Both the position numbers and the translations under genes were made by a program. Source: Streptomyces kanamyceticus (lineage in GTDB: Bacteria; Actinomycetota; Actinomycetes; Streptomycetales; Streptomycetaceae). From it: DNA of 64,000 bases. The stretch lies in NCBI RefSeq assembly GCF_008704495.1, contig NZ_CP023699.1:8680001-8744000 (forward strand), in the 5' to 3' direction. The notes below the pieces were generated by a model that searched no databases, was not told the DNA's origin, and saw nothing but the letters and a program-made list of their open reading frames with translations. The stretch's first letter is position 1. Each line of letters starts with the position of its first letter. Shown piece after piece: positions 31,224 to 40,041 of this stretch.

Positions 31224-32528
31224 GTGCAGAAGACGCGTCTGCGTACGGCGGGAGTCGTCGGAGCGCTCGCACTGACGTTGGTGCTCAGCGGATGTTCGTC
31301 GTCCGACTCGGACTCGGCGGGCGGTGGCGGTGGCGGATCCGCCACCATGAAGTTCTGGGGCTGGTCGCCGGGGTACGCGGACGCGGTCAAGGCGTTCAAC
31401 AAGTCGCACCCCGACATCAAGGTCGAGTACCAGGAAGTGCAGCCCGGCGCCAAGGGCGGCTACCAGAAGATGCTCAACGCGGTGCAGGCCGACAACGCGC
31501 CCTGCCTGGCCCAGGTCGGCTACGAGACGCTGCCGAGCTTCGCCGCGCAAGGCGCCCTCCAGGACGTCGCCAAGTACGCCGAAGGGGACAAGGGCGACTT
31601 CCAGAAGGCGGCCTGGAACTCGGTCTCGCTGGGCGGCGCCGTCTACGGAGCCCCCGTCGACACAGGCCCGATGGCCCTCTTCTACAACAAGAAGGTCTAC
31701 GACGATCTTGACCTGAAGCCCCCGAAGACCTGGGCCGAGTACGCGAAGCAGGCCAAGAAGATCCACGCGTCCGACCCCAAGCGCTACATCTCCTCGCCCT
31801 ATCTGAACTACGACTACGCGGGCCTGTCCTGGCAGGCGGGCGCCAGCTGGTTCGGGATCAAGGGCGACGCCTGGCAGGTCGACCTCGCGTCGGCCGCGGG
31901 CAAGAAGGTCGCCGACTACTGGCAGGGCCTCGCCGACGACGGCCTGATCAGCAAGGCGCCCATGTACGACCAGGCGTGGTACAGCGGTCTTGGCAGCGGT
32001 AACATCGCCACCGTCGTCGGCGCCGTCTGGCAGGCCGGAGTCATCAAGGGCGGGGCGAAGGACGGCTCGGGCGACTGGGCCGTGGCGCCCATGCCGCAGT
32101 GGGCCGCGGGCGACACCCCCGTCGGCAACGCGGGCGGTTCTGCCACCGCCGTACTCAAGGGCTGCGAGTCCACCGAGGCCGCCTGGACCTTCGCCCACTG
32201 GCTGAGCACCGACCGCGAGGCCTACGGCGGCCTGGTCGACAAGGCGTCGCTCTACCCGGCCGCCCCCGCCCTGCTCGACCTGCCCCAACTCAAGGCAGGA
32301 GACCCCTACTTCGGCGGCCAGAAGATCTACGACGTCTTCGCGGCCGCGGCGCCGAAGGTCAGCTCCGACTGGACCTGGGGCCCCGTCATGACCAAGACGT
32401 CCGCCGACCTGGACGACGCGCTGAGCAAGGCATGGGCAGGCAAGGGAACCATCGCGGACGCCCTGCGCGGCACCCAGGACAAGACGGTGAGTGAACTCAA
32501 GAACCAGGGCCTGACGGTGGCCGACTAG
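31224..32528 (+). CDS. Extracellular sugar-binding lipoprotein of an ABC importer (CUT1)
   Basis: 434 residues from GTG 31224, with AAGGAGGGG just upstream. The lipobox LVLSGC places the lipidated Cys24. The mature part is a cluster B/D solute-binding protein (KFWGWSPGYADAVKAFNKSHPDIKVEYQEV, then GLSWQAGASWFGIKGDAW and many Trp/Tyr for sugar stacking). It delivers a sugar or oligosaccharide to the two permeases downstream; the ATPase is absent, so MsiK or another shared ATPase is presumably used, as is common in Streptomyces. The TAG stop coincides with TAGGGCCTGTCCG, identical to the end of the element at 45547. Confidence 0.92.
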   Translation: MQKTRLRTAGVVGALALTLVLSGCSSSDSDSAGGGGGGSATMKFWGWSPGYADAVKAFNKSHPDIKVEYQEVQPGAKGGYQKMLNAVQADNAPCLAQVGYETLPSFAAQGALQDVAKYAEGDKGDFQKAAWNSVSLGGAVYGAPVDTGPMALFYNKKVYDDLDLKPPKTWAEYAKQAKKIHASDPKRYISSPYLNYDYAGLSWQAGASWFGIKGDAWQVDLASAAGKKVADYWQGLADDGLISKAPMYDQAWYSGLGSGNIATVVGAVWQAGVIKGGAKDGSGDWAVAPMPQWAAGDTPVGNAGGSATAVLKGCESTEAAWTFAHWLSTDREAYGGLVDKASLYPAAPALLDLPQLKAGDPYFGGQKIYDVFAAAAPKVSSDWTWGPVMTKTSADLDDALSKAWAGKGTIADALRGTQDKTVSELKNQGLTVAD

Positions 32529-32538
32529 GGCCTGTCCG
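32526..32538 (+). repeat. TAGGGCCTGTCCG, match to a foldback-element end
   Basis: These 13 bases equal the outer 13 bases of the left terminal repeat of the element at 45545-45743, and again supply the stop codon of the gene. The following bases diverge and no matching right end lies nearby, so it may be a solo end or coincidence. Confidence 0.35.
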
Positions 32539-32597
32539 CCACACGCCCCGGCGGCCGCCCGCGCACCCCGCGGCGGCCGCACCCCGCGGCCACCCGA

Positions 32598-32624
32598 GGC
32601 GGCCGGTCCTGAGGACCGGCCGCC
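32598..32624 (+). terminator. Intergenic hairpin between binding protein and permease genes
   Basis: GGCGGCCGGTCC and GGACCGGCCGCC pair perfectly over 12 bp with a TGA loop. It sits inside the transporter operon after the binding-protein gene, where such hairpins usually protect the upstream message or terminate part of the transcripts, giving more binding protein than permease. Confidence 0.7.
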
Positions 32625-32656
32625 CCTCTGTCAGGCGTCGAACCGGAAGTGAGCTC

Positions 32657-33619
32657 GTGACGACAACACTCAGCGCGGCGGAGCCCGCCGCGCCACCGCG
32701 TCAGAACCCCGGGCCCGCGCGGCGCGGACGGCGGCAGACGGCGCTCAGCAGGCGCACGCTGCTGCTCTTCGGCGGCCCCTTCGTGGTCCTCTTCCTGGCG
32801 ATGTACATCGCGCCCATCGTGTACGCGACGGTGAGCAGCTTCTACGTCGTCAAGCGCTCCGGACTCGGACTCACCGCGCCCACCAAGGAGTTCGACCCGC
32901 TGCACAACTTCGCGCAAGCCTTCGGGGACCACGACTTCCTCGCCGGGCTGGGCAGGGTCGGGCTCTTCGCCGTCGTCCAGGTGCCCCTGATGCTGGGCGT
33001 CGCCCTCGGGCTCGCGCTGCTCATCGACGCCAAGTCCGCGCGCGGCAAGGGCCTGTTCCGCCTCGGCGCCTTCCTGCCCTACGCGATCCCCGGCGTCAGC
33101 GCGGCGCTCGTGTGGTCGTTCATGTACTCCGCCGACTCCAGCCCCATCAACCACCTGCTCGAACCGCTCGGCATCCAGATCCCGTTCTTCTCCAGCGGCT
33201 CGGTCCTGTGGTCCGTGGCGAACATCGTCACGTGGAGCTGGACCGGCTACAACATGATCATCATCTACAGCGCGCTGCAGACGATCCCCGGCGAGGTCCT
33301 GGAGGCCGCGCGGATGGACGGCGCCTCCGCCCTGCGGATCGCCTGGCACATCAAGATCCCCGCCGTCCGCAGCTCACTGGTGCTCACCGCGGTGTTCTCC
33401 ATCATCGGCTCCGCGCAGCTGTTCAACGAGCCGACGGTGCTCCAGCCCATCTCCAGCGGCTCCATCTCCTCGACGTTCACGCCGATCATGTCCGCGCAGG
33501 CCGCGGTCGCGGCGGGCAACTACCACTACGCCGCGGCCCAGTCGGTGATCCTCGCCGTCGCCGTCGGCGTGCTGTCCTTCGTCTTCTTCAAGCTGACCAA
33601 CCGGAGTGAGAACGCATGA
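32657..33619 (+). CDS. Sugar ABC transporter permease, MalF type
   Basis: 320 residues with six to seven membrane helices after a 35-residue cytoplasmic Arg/Pro-rich leader. The EAA loop EAARMDGASALRIAWHIKIPAV, which docks the ATPase, is at about residues 215-236. It pairs with the next gene to form the CUT1 channel. The ATG of the second permease overlaps its stop by four bases. With the lipoprotein at 31224 it forms an importer for a sugar, possibly an amino sugar judging from the catabolic genes that follow. Confidence 0.93.
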   Translation: MTTTLSAAEPAAPPRQNPGPARRGRRQTALSRRTLLLFGGPFVVLFLAMYIAPIVYATVSSFYVVKRSGLGLTAPTKEFDPLHNFAQAFGDHDFLAGLGRVGLFAVVQVPLMLGVALGLALLIDAKSARGKGLFRLGAFLPYAIPGVSAALVWSFMYSADSSPINHLLEPLGIQIPFFSSGSVLWSVANIVTWSWTGYNMIIIYSALQTIPGEVLEAARMDGASALRIAWHIKIPAVRSSLVLTAVFSIIGSAQLFNEPTVLQPISSGSISSTFTPIMSAQAAVAAGNYHYAAAQSVILAVAVGVLSFVFFKLTNRSENA

Positions 33620-34521
33620 GTGCCGCCGTGACGCGAGCGAGCTCCACGGCAGGGGCGAAGGGCGGGACGAAGGCGGGGGCCAAGCGCGACACGACCGCCA
33701 CGAGCCGCGGCGTCGTCCTGGCCGTCCTGCTGATCTCCACCGCCTACTTCCTCTTCCCGCTGTGGTGGCTCCTGGTCTCGGTCACCAAGCCCTTCGGTCG
33801 GCAGTTCAGCGGGAGCGGCCTCTGGTTCGACGGGTTCGGGCTCTTCGACAACCTCAGCAGGCTGACCGCGCAGAACGACGGCATCTTCTGGCGCTGGATG
33901 CTCAACAGCGTGCTGTACTGCGGTGTCGGCGCGCTGGTGGGCACCCTGCTCTCCGCGATGGCGGGCTACCTCCTGGCGAAGTACGAATTCCGGGGCAAGG
34001 GACTGCTGTTCGGCACGGTGCTCGCCGCCGTCCTCGTACCGAAGATCCTCTTCACGCTCCCGCTGTACCTGATGTTCTCCGGGGTCGGCCTGATCAACAA
34101 TCCGCTCGCCGTGCTGCTCCCCAGCGTCGTCAGCCCCTTCGGCGTCTATCTGGCGCGCATCTTCGCTGCCCAGTCGGTGCCGGACGAGGTGATCGAGGCG
34201 GGCAGGCTCGACGGGGCGGGGGAGTTCAGGATCTTCCGGACCATCGGCGTGCCGATGATGCTGCCCGCGCTGGTGACGATCTTCCTCTTCCAGTTCGTCG
34301 ACATCTGGAACAACTACCTGCTGCCCGCCATGGTGCTCGGCGACGACGAGCTCCAGCCGGTCACCGTCGGCCTGGTCGGCTGGAACGCCAGCCACGGCGT
34401 CGCCGTCCCCGCGCCGCTCGTGGTCATCGGTTCGCTGATCTCCGTGATCCCGCTGATCATCGCCTTCGTCGCGCTGCAGCGTTTCTGGCGGGCGGGGATG
34501 ACCGCGGGAGCGGTCAAGTAG
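33616..34521 (+). CDS. Sugar ABC transporter permease, MalG type
   Basis: 301 residues, six membrane helices. EAA motif EAGRLDGAGEFRIFRTIGVPMM at about residues 195-216. The N-terminal 40 residues are Lys/Thr/Ala-rich and cytoplasmic. Start ATG 33616 overlaps the stop of the MalF-type gene (ATGA), so translation is coupled. No ATPase gene follows; the operon ends with a strong hairpin at 34537-34572, opposite the aldolase gene end. Confidence 0.93.
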   Translation: MSAAVTRASSTAGAKGGTKAGAKRDTTATSRGVVLAVLLISTAYFLFPLWWLLVSVTKPFGRQFSGSGLWFDGFGLFDNLSRLTAQNDGIFWRWMLNSVLYCGVGALVGTLLSAMAGYLLAKYEFRGKGLLFGTVLAAVLVPKILFTLPLYLMFSGVGLINNPLAVLLPSVVSPFGVYLARIFAAQSVPDEVIEAGRLDGAGEFRIFRTIGVPMMLPALVTIFLFQFVDIWNNYLLPAMVLGDDELQPVTVGLVGWNASHGVAVPAPLVVIGSLISVIPLIIAFVALQRFWRAGMTAGAVK

Positions 34522-34536
34522 GTACTGCGATAAAGA

Positions 34537-34572
34537 AGTTGGCGCCGACCGTCACGACGGTCGGCGCCAACT
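34537..34572. terminator. Strong bidirectional terminator
   Basis: A 16-bp perfect stem (AGTTGGCGCCGACCGT and its complement) with a CACG loop, between the convergent permease (plus) and aldolase (minus) genes. Confidence 0.9.
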
Positions 34573-34587
34573 CCTGTGCGGTAGGGC

Positions 34588-35424
34588 TCAGTCCCGGTGC
34601 AGTACGCCGATGAGCCGCGCCACCTCGGACTCCACGGCGGCCCGCGCCGGGCCCAGGTACTTGCGCGGGTCCGCCACCTCAGGAGCAGCGGCAAGGCGCT
34701 CGCGCACCGTCCGGGTGAAGAGCTTGTTGAGGTGCGTGGATATGTTCACCTTCGTCATCCCGGCCGCGACCGCCTTCGCCAGGTCGGTGTCGCCGACGCC
34801 CGACGAGCCGTGCAGCACCAGCGGCACGCCGACCGCGGCCCGCAGCCGCTCGATGAGCACGAAGTCGAGCACGGCGTCCCGGGTGAGCATGGCGTGCGAG
34901 CTGCCCACGGCGACGGCGAGCGCGTCCACGCCGGTGGCCCCGGTGAACGCGCGGGCCTCGGCGGGGTCCGTGCGCACCCCGGGGGCGTGCGCCCCGTCCT
35001 TGCCGCCGACCTCACCGAGCTCGGCCTCCACCCAGACGCCGGAGCGGTGGCAGTACTCGGTGATCGCCCGGGTGGCCGCCACGTTCTCCTCGTACGGCAG
35101 CTTGGAGGCGTCGAACATCACCGAGGTGAAGCCGAGTTCGACCGCCTCGCGGACCAGTTCGGCCGACTCGGCGTGATCGAGGTGGACGGCCACGGGCACG
35201 CGCGCGGCACGGGCGAGCGCGAGCGAGGCGAGCCCGACGGGCGCGAGCCCGCCGTGGTAGCGGGCGGTGTTCTCGCTGATCTGGAGGACGACGGGCAGCT
35301 CGGCGCGCTCCGCGCCCGCCACGATCGCCTCGGCGTGTTCGAGCTGTACGACGTTGAAGGCGCCGACGCCGGACCGCCGCGCGTGGGCGGCGCCGGTGAT
35401 GTCGCCGGTGGGGGTCAGGGTCAT
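34588..35424 (-). CDS. Class II ketose-bisphosphate aldolase (tagatose/fructose type)
   Basis: 278 residues from ATG 35424 after GAGGG. Zinc-ligand motif VPVAVHLDHAES with its His-x-Asp-His, VEAELGEVGGKDG, and the late LVLHGSSGVGD identify a class II aldolase of the FbaA/GatY/KbaY family. It cleaves a ketose 1,6-bisphosphate to dihydroxyacetone phosphate and glyceraldehyde 3-phosphate. Because it lies eight bases behind an AgaS-like isomerase gene, tagatose 1,6-bisphosphate from galactosamine or galactitol is a likelier substrate than glycolytic fructose 1,6-bisphosphate. Confidence 0.88.
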   Translation of the reverse strand: MTLTPTGDITGAAHARRSGVGAFNVVQLEHAEAIVAGAERAELPVVLQISENTARYHGGLAPVGLASLALARAARVPVAVHLDHAESAELVREAVELGFTSVMFDASKLPYEENVAATRAITEYCHRSGVWVEAELGEVGGKDGAHAPGVRTDPAEARAFTGATGVDALAVAVGSSHAMLTRDAVLDFVLIERLRAAVGVPLVLHGSSGVGDTDLAKAVAAGMTKVNISTHLNKLFTRTVRERLAAAPEVADPRKYLGPARAAVESEVARLIGVLHRD

Positions 35425-35432
35425 CGCTGCCC

Positions 35433-36383
35433 TCAGCCCTGGCCGTGGTCGAGGATCACGGACCGGGTGAGGTTGCGGGGGCGGTCCGGGTCGTAGCCGC
35501 GGCCCTGTGCGATCACCACGGCGAGGCGCTGGGCGAGGATCAGGTCGGCCAGCGGGTCCAGGGCGTCGGCGGCGGCACCGGACGCCGTGACGAAGGTGCC
35601 GCCGACCCGTTCGACGTCGTCGGCGAGGCCCTGCGGCGCCGCGCCGAACAGCCAGGCCACCCGGCCGGGTCCGGTGATGCTGATCGGGCCGTGCCGGTAC
35701 TCCATCGCCGGGTACGACTCGGTCCAGGCGCCCGCGGCCTCGCGCATCTTGAGCCCGGCCTCCAGGGCGAGCCCGTAGGTCCAGCCGGTGCCGAGGAAGG
35801 TGAACTGCTCGGCGGCGCACACCTCGGGGGCCAGCGGCGCGGCGACGGCTCGCTCGGCGTCCGCGATCGCCCGGTCCATCGGAAGCACGCCGTCAGGCAG
35901 CGCGCCCTCCGCCTCCAGGTGGGCGCGGAGCAGCGCGAGGACGGTGGTGGCGAAGCGCGTCTGGACCACAGACTCCTCGTCGGCGAAGTCCAGGACGGCC
36001 ACCGCGTCCGCGAGTTCCATGACCGCGGTCTTGGGGTCCGCGGTGATCGCCGCCGTGGGCACGGTGCCCTTCACCGCGGCGAGCAGGTCGAGCACCTCCG
36101 TGGTGGTCCCCGACCTGGTGATCGCGAGGATGCGGTCGTACGTACGCCCGGTGGAGAACTCGGAGGCGGCGAAGGCGTCCGTCTCGCCGTGCCCGCCGCT
36201 CTCGCGCAGCTGGGCGTAGGCGAGGGCCATGAACCAGGAGGTGCCGCAGCCGACGACGGCCACGCGCTCGCCGCGCCGGGGCAGCGCGGCGGCGAACCCG
36301 CCGACCGATTCGGCGGCCCGGCGCCAGGTCTCCGGTTGGGAGTCGATCTCCAGCGTGGTGCGGCAGGCGTCAGGGGCGGACAT
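35433..36383 (-). CDS. SIS-domain sugar isomerase/deaminase (AgaS-like)
   Basis: 316 residues from ATG 36383, eight bases after GAGGAG. Two SIS domains: VAVVGCGTSWFMALAYAQ with AITRSGTTTEVLDLLAAVKG, and FLGTGWTYGLALEAGLKMREAAGAWTESYPAMEYRHGPIS, the signature shared by GlmS isomerase domains, AgaS and FrlB. It has no glutaminase domain. The probable role is isomerisation/deamination of an amino-sugar 6-phosphate, feeding the aldolase. The opposite-facing DeoR-type gene is probably its regulator. Confidence 0.87.
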   Translation of the reverse strand: MSAPDACRTTLEIDSQPETWRRAAESVGGFAAALPRRGERVAVVGCGTSWFMALAYAQLRESGGHGETDAFAASEFSTGRTYDRILAITRSGTTTEVLDLLAAVKGTVPTAAITADPKTAVMELADAVAVLDFADEESVVQTRFATTVLALLRAHLEAEGALPDGVLPMDRAIADAERAVAAPLAPEVCAAEQFTFLGTGWTYGLALEAGLKMREAAGAWTESYPAMEYRHGPISITGPGRVAWLFGAAPQGLADDVERVGGTFVTASGAAADALDPLADLILAQRLAVVIAQGRGYDPDRPRNLTRSVILDHGQG

Positions 36384-36450
36384 GGCTGAGCTCCTCGATA
36401 CGGGTCGGATGGGGCCTTTCATGCGCCGAGAACGCTGTCGTACGAACACT

Positions 36451-36466
36451 CAAGATGTCAAGATGT
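36451..36466. promoter_or_regulatory. CAAGATGT direct repeat in the divergent aga-type promoter
   Basis: CAAGATGT occurs twice in direct tandem, 68-83 bases before the SIS gene start and 117-132 before the DeoR-type start, within an A/T-richer stretch with TTGTAACAGAGATCAAAAG next to it. DeoR/AgaR-type repressors often use short direct repeats, so this is a candidate site. Confidence 0.45.
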
Positions 36467-36582
36467 GCTTGTAACAGAGATCAAAAGTGCAGAATCGAGC
36501 ATCCAGCGTGCACGTGGTGCTGGCCGATTACGATCAGTGAGTGCCCGAAGGGGCGCGGCCGGAGGCAAGGAGAAACCCGACG

Positions 36583-37386
36583 ATGTCCAAACGCGAGCGC
36601 TGGAACGCGCTCCTCGAACTGCTGGCCGCCGAGGGCCGCCTCGACGTGGAGGAGGCCGCGGGCACGCTGGAGGTCTCCAGCGCCACCATCCGCAGGGACC
36701 TGGACGAGCTGGCCGAACAGCAGATGCTGGTCCGCACGCGCGGCGGCGCGATCGCCCACGGCGTCTCCTACGAACTGCCCCTGCGCTACAAGTCGTCCCG
36801 GCGCGCCCCCGAGAAGCAGCGCATCGCAGCCGCCGTCGCCGATCTGGTCGGGGACCGCGAGGTGGTGGGCCTGAACGGTGGCACGACGACCACCGAGGTC
36901 GCCCGGGTCCTCGCGCTGCGGTTCGGCGGCGGCCCCCGCGAGGACGGCGAGGCGGCCGCGGCGGCACCCGCGCTCACCGTCGTGACCAACGCCCTGAACA
37001 TCGCGGCGGAGCTCGCCGTCCGCCCGCAGATCAAGACCGTGTCCACCGGCGGTGTGGCACGCCCCACGACGTACGAGCTGGTCGGGCCGCTGACCAGCGG
37101 CGTACTCAACGAAGTCGTGCTCGACGCCGCCGTCCTCGGGGTGGACGGCGTGGACGCGCAGCTCGGCGTCATGGCCCACCACGAGGACGAGGCCGGGGTG
37201 AGCAGGCGCCTGGCCGAGCGGGCGAACCGCGTCATCGTGGCGACCGACTCCAGCAAGCTCGGCAGGCGCGCCTTCGCCAGGATCTGCGGCCTGGAGCGGG
37301 TCGACATCCTGGTGACCGACGTCAACGTCCCCGCCGAGACCTCGGCGGCGCTGGCCGACGCGGGGGTCAAGGTGATCGCGGTCTGA
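36583..37386 (+). CDS. DeoR family regulator (AgaR/GlpR-like)
   Basis: 267 residues from ATG 36583 (AAGGAG upstream at slightly long spacing); GTG 36541 would add 14 residues. Winged helix at 5-60 (VEEAAGTLEVSSATIRRDLDELAEQQMLVRTRGGAI) followed by the DeoRC sugar-phosphate sensor (GLNGGTTTTEVARVL, VTNALNIAAELA, ATDSSKLGRRAFARI). The insertion REDGEAAAAA after ALRFGGGP is unusual. DeoR proteins respond to phosphorylated sugars; divergent placement suggests it controls the SIS-aldolase pair. Confidence 0.9.
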   Translation: MSKRERWNALLELLAAEGRLDVEEAAGTLEVSSATIRRDLDELAEQQMLVRTRGGAIAHGVSYELPLRYKSSRRAPEKQRIAAAVADLVGDREVVGLNGGTTTTEVARVLALRFGGGPREDGEAAAAAPALTVVTNALNIAAELAVRPQIKTVSTGGVARPTTYELVGPLTSGVLNEVVLDAAVLGVDGVDAQLGVMAHHEDEAGVSRRLAERANRVIVATDSSKLGRRAFARICGLERVDILVTDVNVPAETSAALADAGVKVIAV

Positions 37387-37459
37387 GCGGCCCCGGCCGC
37401 TCCCGGGGTGCGAGAAAAGTCCGTTGCGCGCCGAGTGCGCGGCGGCGGAGAGTGGGCCC

Positions 37460-38398
37460 ATGACTCCGCCCGACCGAACCGTGCGCCCGGCGACGCTCGA
37501 CGACGCGGCGGCGATCTGCGCCCTGCTCAACGAGGTCGACCTCCTGGAGATAGGCCGCGCCGACACCGAACTGTCCGAGGTGCGCTCGGACTTGAAGCAC
37601 CCCGAAGCGGACCTGGAGCGGAACTCCTGGCTGCTCTTCGACGGCGAGCGCCTCGTCGGATACGCCTTGCTGTGGGACGAGTCGGGCGGCGAGCGCATCG
37701 ACGTCGACCACTACGTGCTGCCCGGCGAACTCCCGGGCGCCCTGCACCTGTTCGACCTCATGGAGGCCCAGGCGGCGCGGCGCGCGGCGGCCAACGGGGC
37801 CCGGCGTGCCGTGGTGCACCTGCACCTGAACACCACCCCCACCATCGACCTGGACGCGCTGCGCGAGCGCGGCTGGCGCACCGTGCGCCGCTATCACGTG
37901 CTGGACCGCGCGCTCACCACCGATGCTGACCCGCTGCCGGACGCGCCGCCCGGCGTCACCCTGCGCCCCTGCCTGGCCGAAGAGGACCGCCGCATCGCCC
38001 ACGCGCTGCTCCAGGAGTCCATGACCGGCCACTTCGACTTCCAGCCGCGTACGTACGAGCAGTGGCTCGACGACATCGACGGCGGCGGGACCGACTGGTC
38101 CCTCAGCTGGGTCGCGCACGTCGAGGGCATCGGCGACGCCGCGGTCCTGCGCACCCACGACGACCGGCCCTCGATGGCGTGGATCAGCAACATCGCCGTC
38201 CTGGGCAAGGCCCGCCGCAGGGGACTCGGCGGCCATCTGCTGCGCCACGCCTTCGGGCACTACGCGGCGCGCGGCCGCGACCGGATCGGCCTCGGCGTCG
38301 ACACGGACAACAGCAGCGGCGCGCTCGGGCTGTACGAGCGGCACGGAATGGGCGTGGACTACGCGGTGGACACCTGGGAGTTGATCCGCCGGGCGTGA
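37460..38398 (+). CDS. Tandem-GNAT N-acetyltransferase
   Basis: 312 residues from ATG 37460. Two GNAT domains: a degenerate one at 5-150 (VRPATLDDAAAICALLNEV) and an active-looking one at 165-310, with the acetyl-CoA loop AVLGKARRRGLGGHLLRHAF and GLGVDTDNSSGALGLYERHGM. The layout is that of mycothiol synthase-like and other two-domain acetyltransferases, but it lacks enough similarity for me to call MshD. Substrate unknown. A perfect 32-bp palindrome follows its stop. Confidence 0.85.
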   Translation: MTPPDRTVRPATLDDAAAICALLNEVDLLEIGRADTELSEVRSDLKHPEADLERNSWLLFDGERLVGYALLWDESGGERIDVDHYVLPGELPGALHLFDLMEAQAARRAAANGARRAVVHLHLNTTPTIDLDALRERGWRTVRRYHVLDRALTTDADPLPDAPPGVTLRPCLAEEDRRIAHALLQESMTGHFDFQPRTYEQWLDDIDGGGTDWSLSWVAHVEGIGDAAVLRTHDDRPSMAWISNIAVLGKARRRGLGGHLLRHAFGHYAARGRDRIGLGVDTDNSSGALGLYERHGMGVDYAVDTWELIRRA

Positions 38399-38399
38399 A

Positions 38400-38431
38400 C
38401 CGTGCCGGGACCGTCGACGGTCCCGGCACGG
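38400..38431. terminator. Perfect 32-bp palindromic terminator
   Basis: CCGTGCCGGGACCGTC and its exact complement without a spacer, centred on GTCGAC, immediately after the GNAT stop and 28 bases before the convergent chitinase 2 stop. Confidence 0.85.
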
Positions 38432-38459
38432 AGTGGTGCGGCATGGTGCGGTGCGGGGG

Positions 38460-39989
38460 TCAGCAGGCCCCGAGGTCCTGCCACACACCCCACTCGCCGG
38501 TGGTGCCCGGCTCCTCGCCGGTCGTCCACCACTTGGCCTTCCATGTGTGGCCCTTGTGGGAGACCTGCTGGCCGCCGGTGTAGACCGTGCCGGTGGACCA
38601 GGGCGCGGCCGTGCACTGGTTGCCGCTGCCGCCGGTGATGGTCAGGGAGAACGTCGCCGAGTGCGCGGCCGACGGGCTCGCGCCGCTGACGGTGATCTCG
38701 TACGTGCCGTTGACGGCCGCCGCCGTCGTGGCGAGCGTGAGCGTCGAGCTCCCGCCCGCGGTCACCGATGCGGGGCTGAGCGAGGCGGTGACGCCGGAAG
38801 GCGCGCCGCTCGCCGTCAGCTTCACGGTCTGGGCGCTGCCCGCGGTCACCGAGGTCTTCACCGTGCTGGTGGCGGAAGCGCCGGCCTTGACGGTCGCGGA
38901 GGCCGGGGTCGCCGCGAGCGAGAAGTCGTCGCTGGGCACGGTGCCGCCGCTGGTGAAGGGCGCGAAGACGTGGGTGAAGTCCCAGGTGTTCTGCTCGATG
39001 CCGGAGCAGTTGTCCCTGGCGCCGCCGCCGGGGCAGCCTCCGTTGTCACGCTGGAGCGCCCACATGGAGATCATGTTGATCCCCTTGGCGACCGCCCAGT
39101 CGTACACCTGCCTGGCGTTGGCGAGCGTGAAGGTCTCGGCCGGGCCGAAGTCGTCGACGCCGGGCATCTCGGTGACGCCGATCATGCCCCAGAGCTGCGC
39201 CGGGCTCTTGCCCGGGTAGAGCTTGGCGAGCTGGTCGTAAAGGCCCTGGGCGGCGGTCTTGGTGTCCTGCGCCATGTCATGGGCGGCGTTGTCGTAGTAG
39301 TCGAACGTCATGAGGTTGACGACGTCGACGCGCGCGCCGTTGGTGACGGCGTTCTTGAGCACGGCGAGACCGCTGGGCGCCAGGCCCGTGGTCGTCGTCG
39401 GCAGGGTGTAGGAGATCTCCAGCTTGCGGCCGTTCGCCGCGGCCCAGTCCTGGACCTTCTTGATCGCCTTGTTGCGCCGGTCGACGCCCGCGCTGTTGTC
39501 CAGCGCGTCGACCTCGATGTCCATGTCGAGCCGCGGGATGTCGTAGGTCGTGATGACCTTCTCGTAGACGGCGGCGATCTGGTCGACGTCGCTGCAGCTG
39601 TCGGCGATCTCGGTTCCTGTGGTGTCCGCCGTGTAGCCGCCGAAGGAGGGGATGACGTCGCCGCCGCGCCCCTGGATCGTCTTGATGTCGGCCCCGAAGG
39701 ACTGCTGGGCGACGGGCAGGGAGGTGTCGCCGTTCCAGTACGCGGTGCAGGAGCCCTTGGTCGCCGTCTGGAGGAACGCCATCGTCAGGTGCTTGGCGCC
39801 CGACTGGGCGCTGAGCGTGGCGGGGCTCTCGCCCGTCCAGGACTCGAAGTAGGGGGCGAAGACACGGGCGGGGAGCGGGGTCGCGGCCTGGGCGGGGGTG
39901 CCCGAGATCGCGGTCAGGCCCAGAGCGGCCACTGCGGTGGCCGCCGCGGTGAGAGCGGCACGGAGGGAACGCATACGTCTCATGGCCAT
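38460..39989 (-). CDS. Secreted chitinase 2, GH18 with Ig-like and CBM5/12 domains
   Basis: 509 residues from ATG 39989 (39983 and 39974 are alternatives; none has a clear binding site). Signal peptide to about residue 36. GH18 barrel residues 40-345; the catalytic motif reads RLDMDIE with Asp155, Asp157 and proton donor Glu159, while the first Asp of DxxDxDxE is replaced by Pro152. Residues 355-450 are a Ser/Thr-rich Ig-like domain, and 455-509 a chitin-binding CBM5/12 module (AKWWTTGEEPG). It should attack crystalline chitin. The promoter at 40042-40104 has TTGACA and two TGGTC-type boxes. Confidence 0.93.
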   Translation of the reverse strand: MAMRRMRSLRAALTAAATAVAALGLTAISGTPAQAATPLPARVFAPYFESWTGESPATLSAQSGAKHLTMAFLQTATKGSCTAYWNGDTSLPVAQQSFGADIKTIQGRGGDVIPSFGGYTADTTGTEIADSCSDVDQIAAVYEKVITTYDIPRLDMDIEVDALDNSAGVDRRNKAIKKVQDWAAANGRKLEISYTLPTTTTGLAPSGLAVLKNAVTNGARVDVVNLMTFDYYDNAAHDMAQDTKTAAQGLYDQLAKLYPGKSPAQLWGMIGVTEMPGVDDFGPAETFTLANARQVYDWAVAKGINMISMWALQRDNGGCPGGGARDNCSGIEQNTWDFTHVFAPFTSGGTVPSDDFSLAATPASATVKAGASATSTVKTSVTAGSAQTVKLTASGAPSGVTASLSPASVTAGGSSTLTLATTAAAVNGTYEITVSGASPSAAHSATFSLTITGGSGNQCTAAPWSTGTVYTGGQQVSHKGHTWKAKWWTTGEEPGTTGEWGVWQDLGAC

Positions 39990-40041
39990 CCAAGAGGTGA
40001 GGAGGCGTCAACTGTGGTGTGACGCACTGGCGTTGCCCTAT

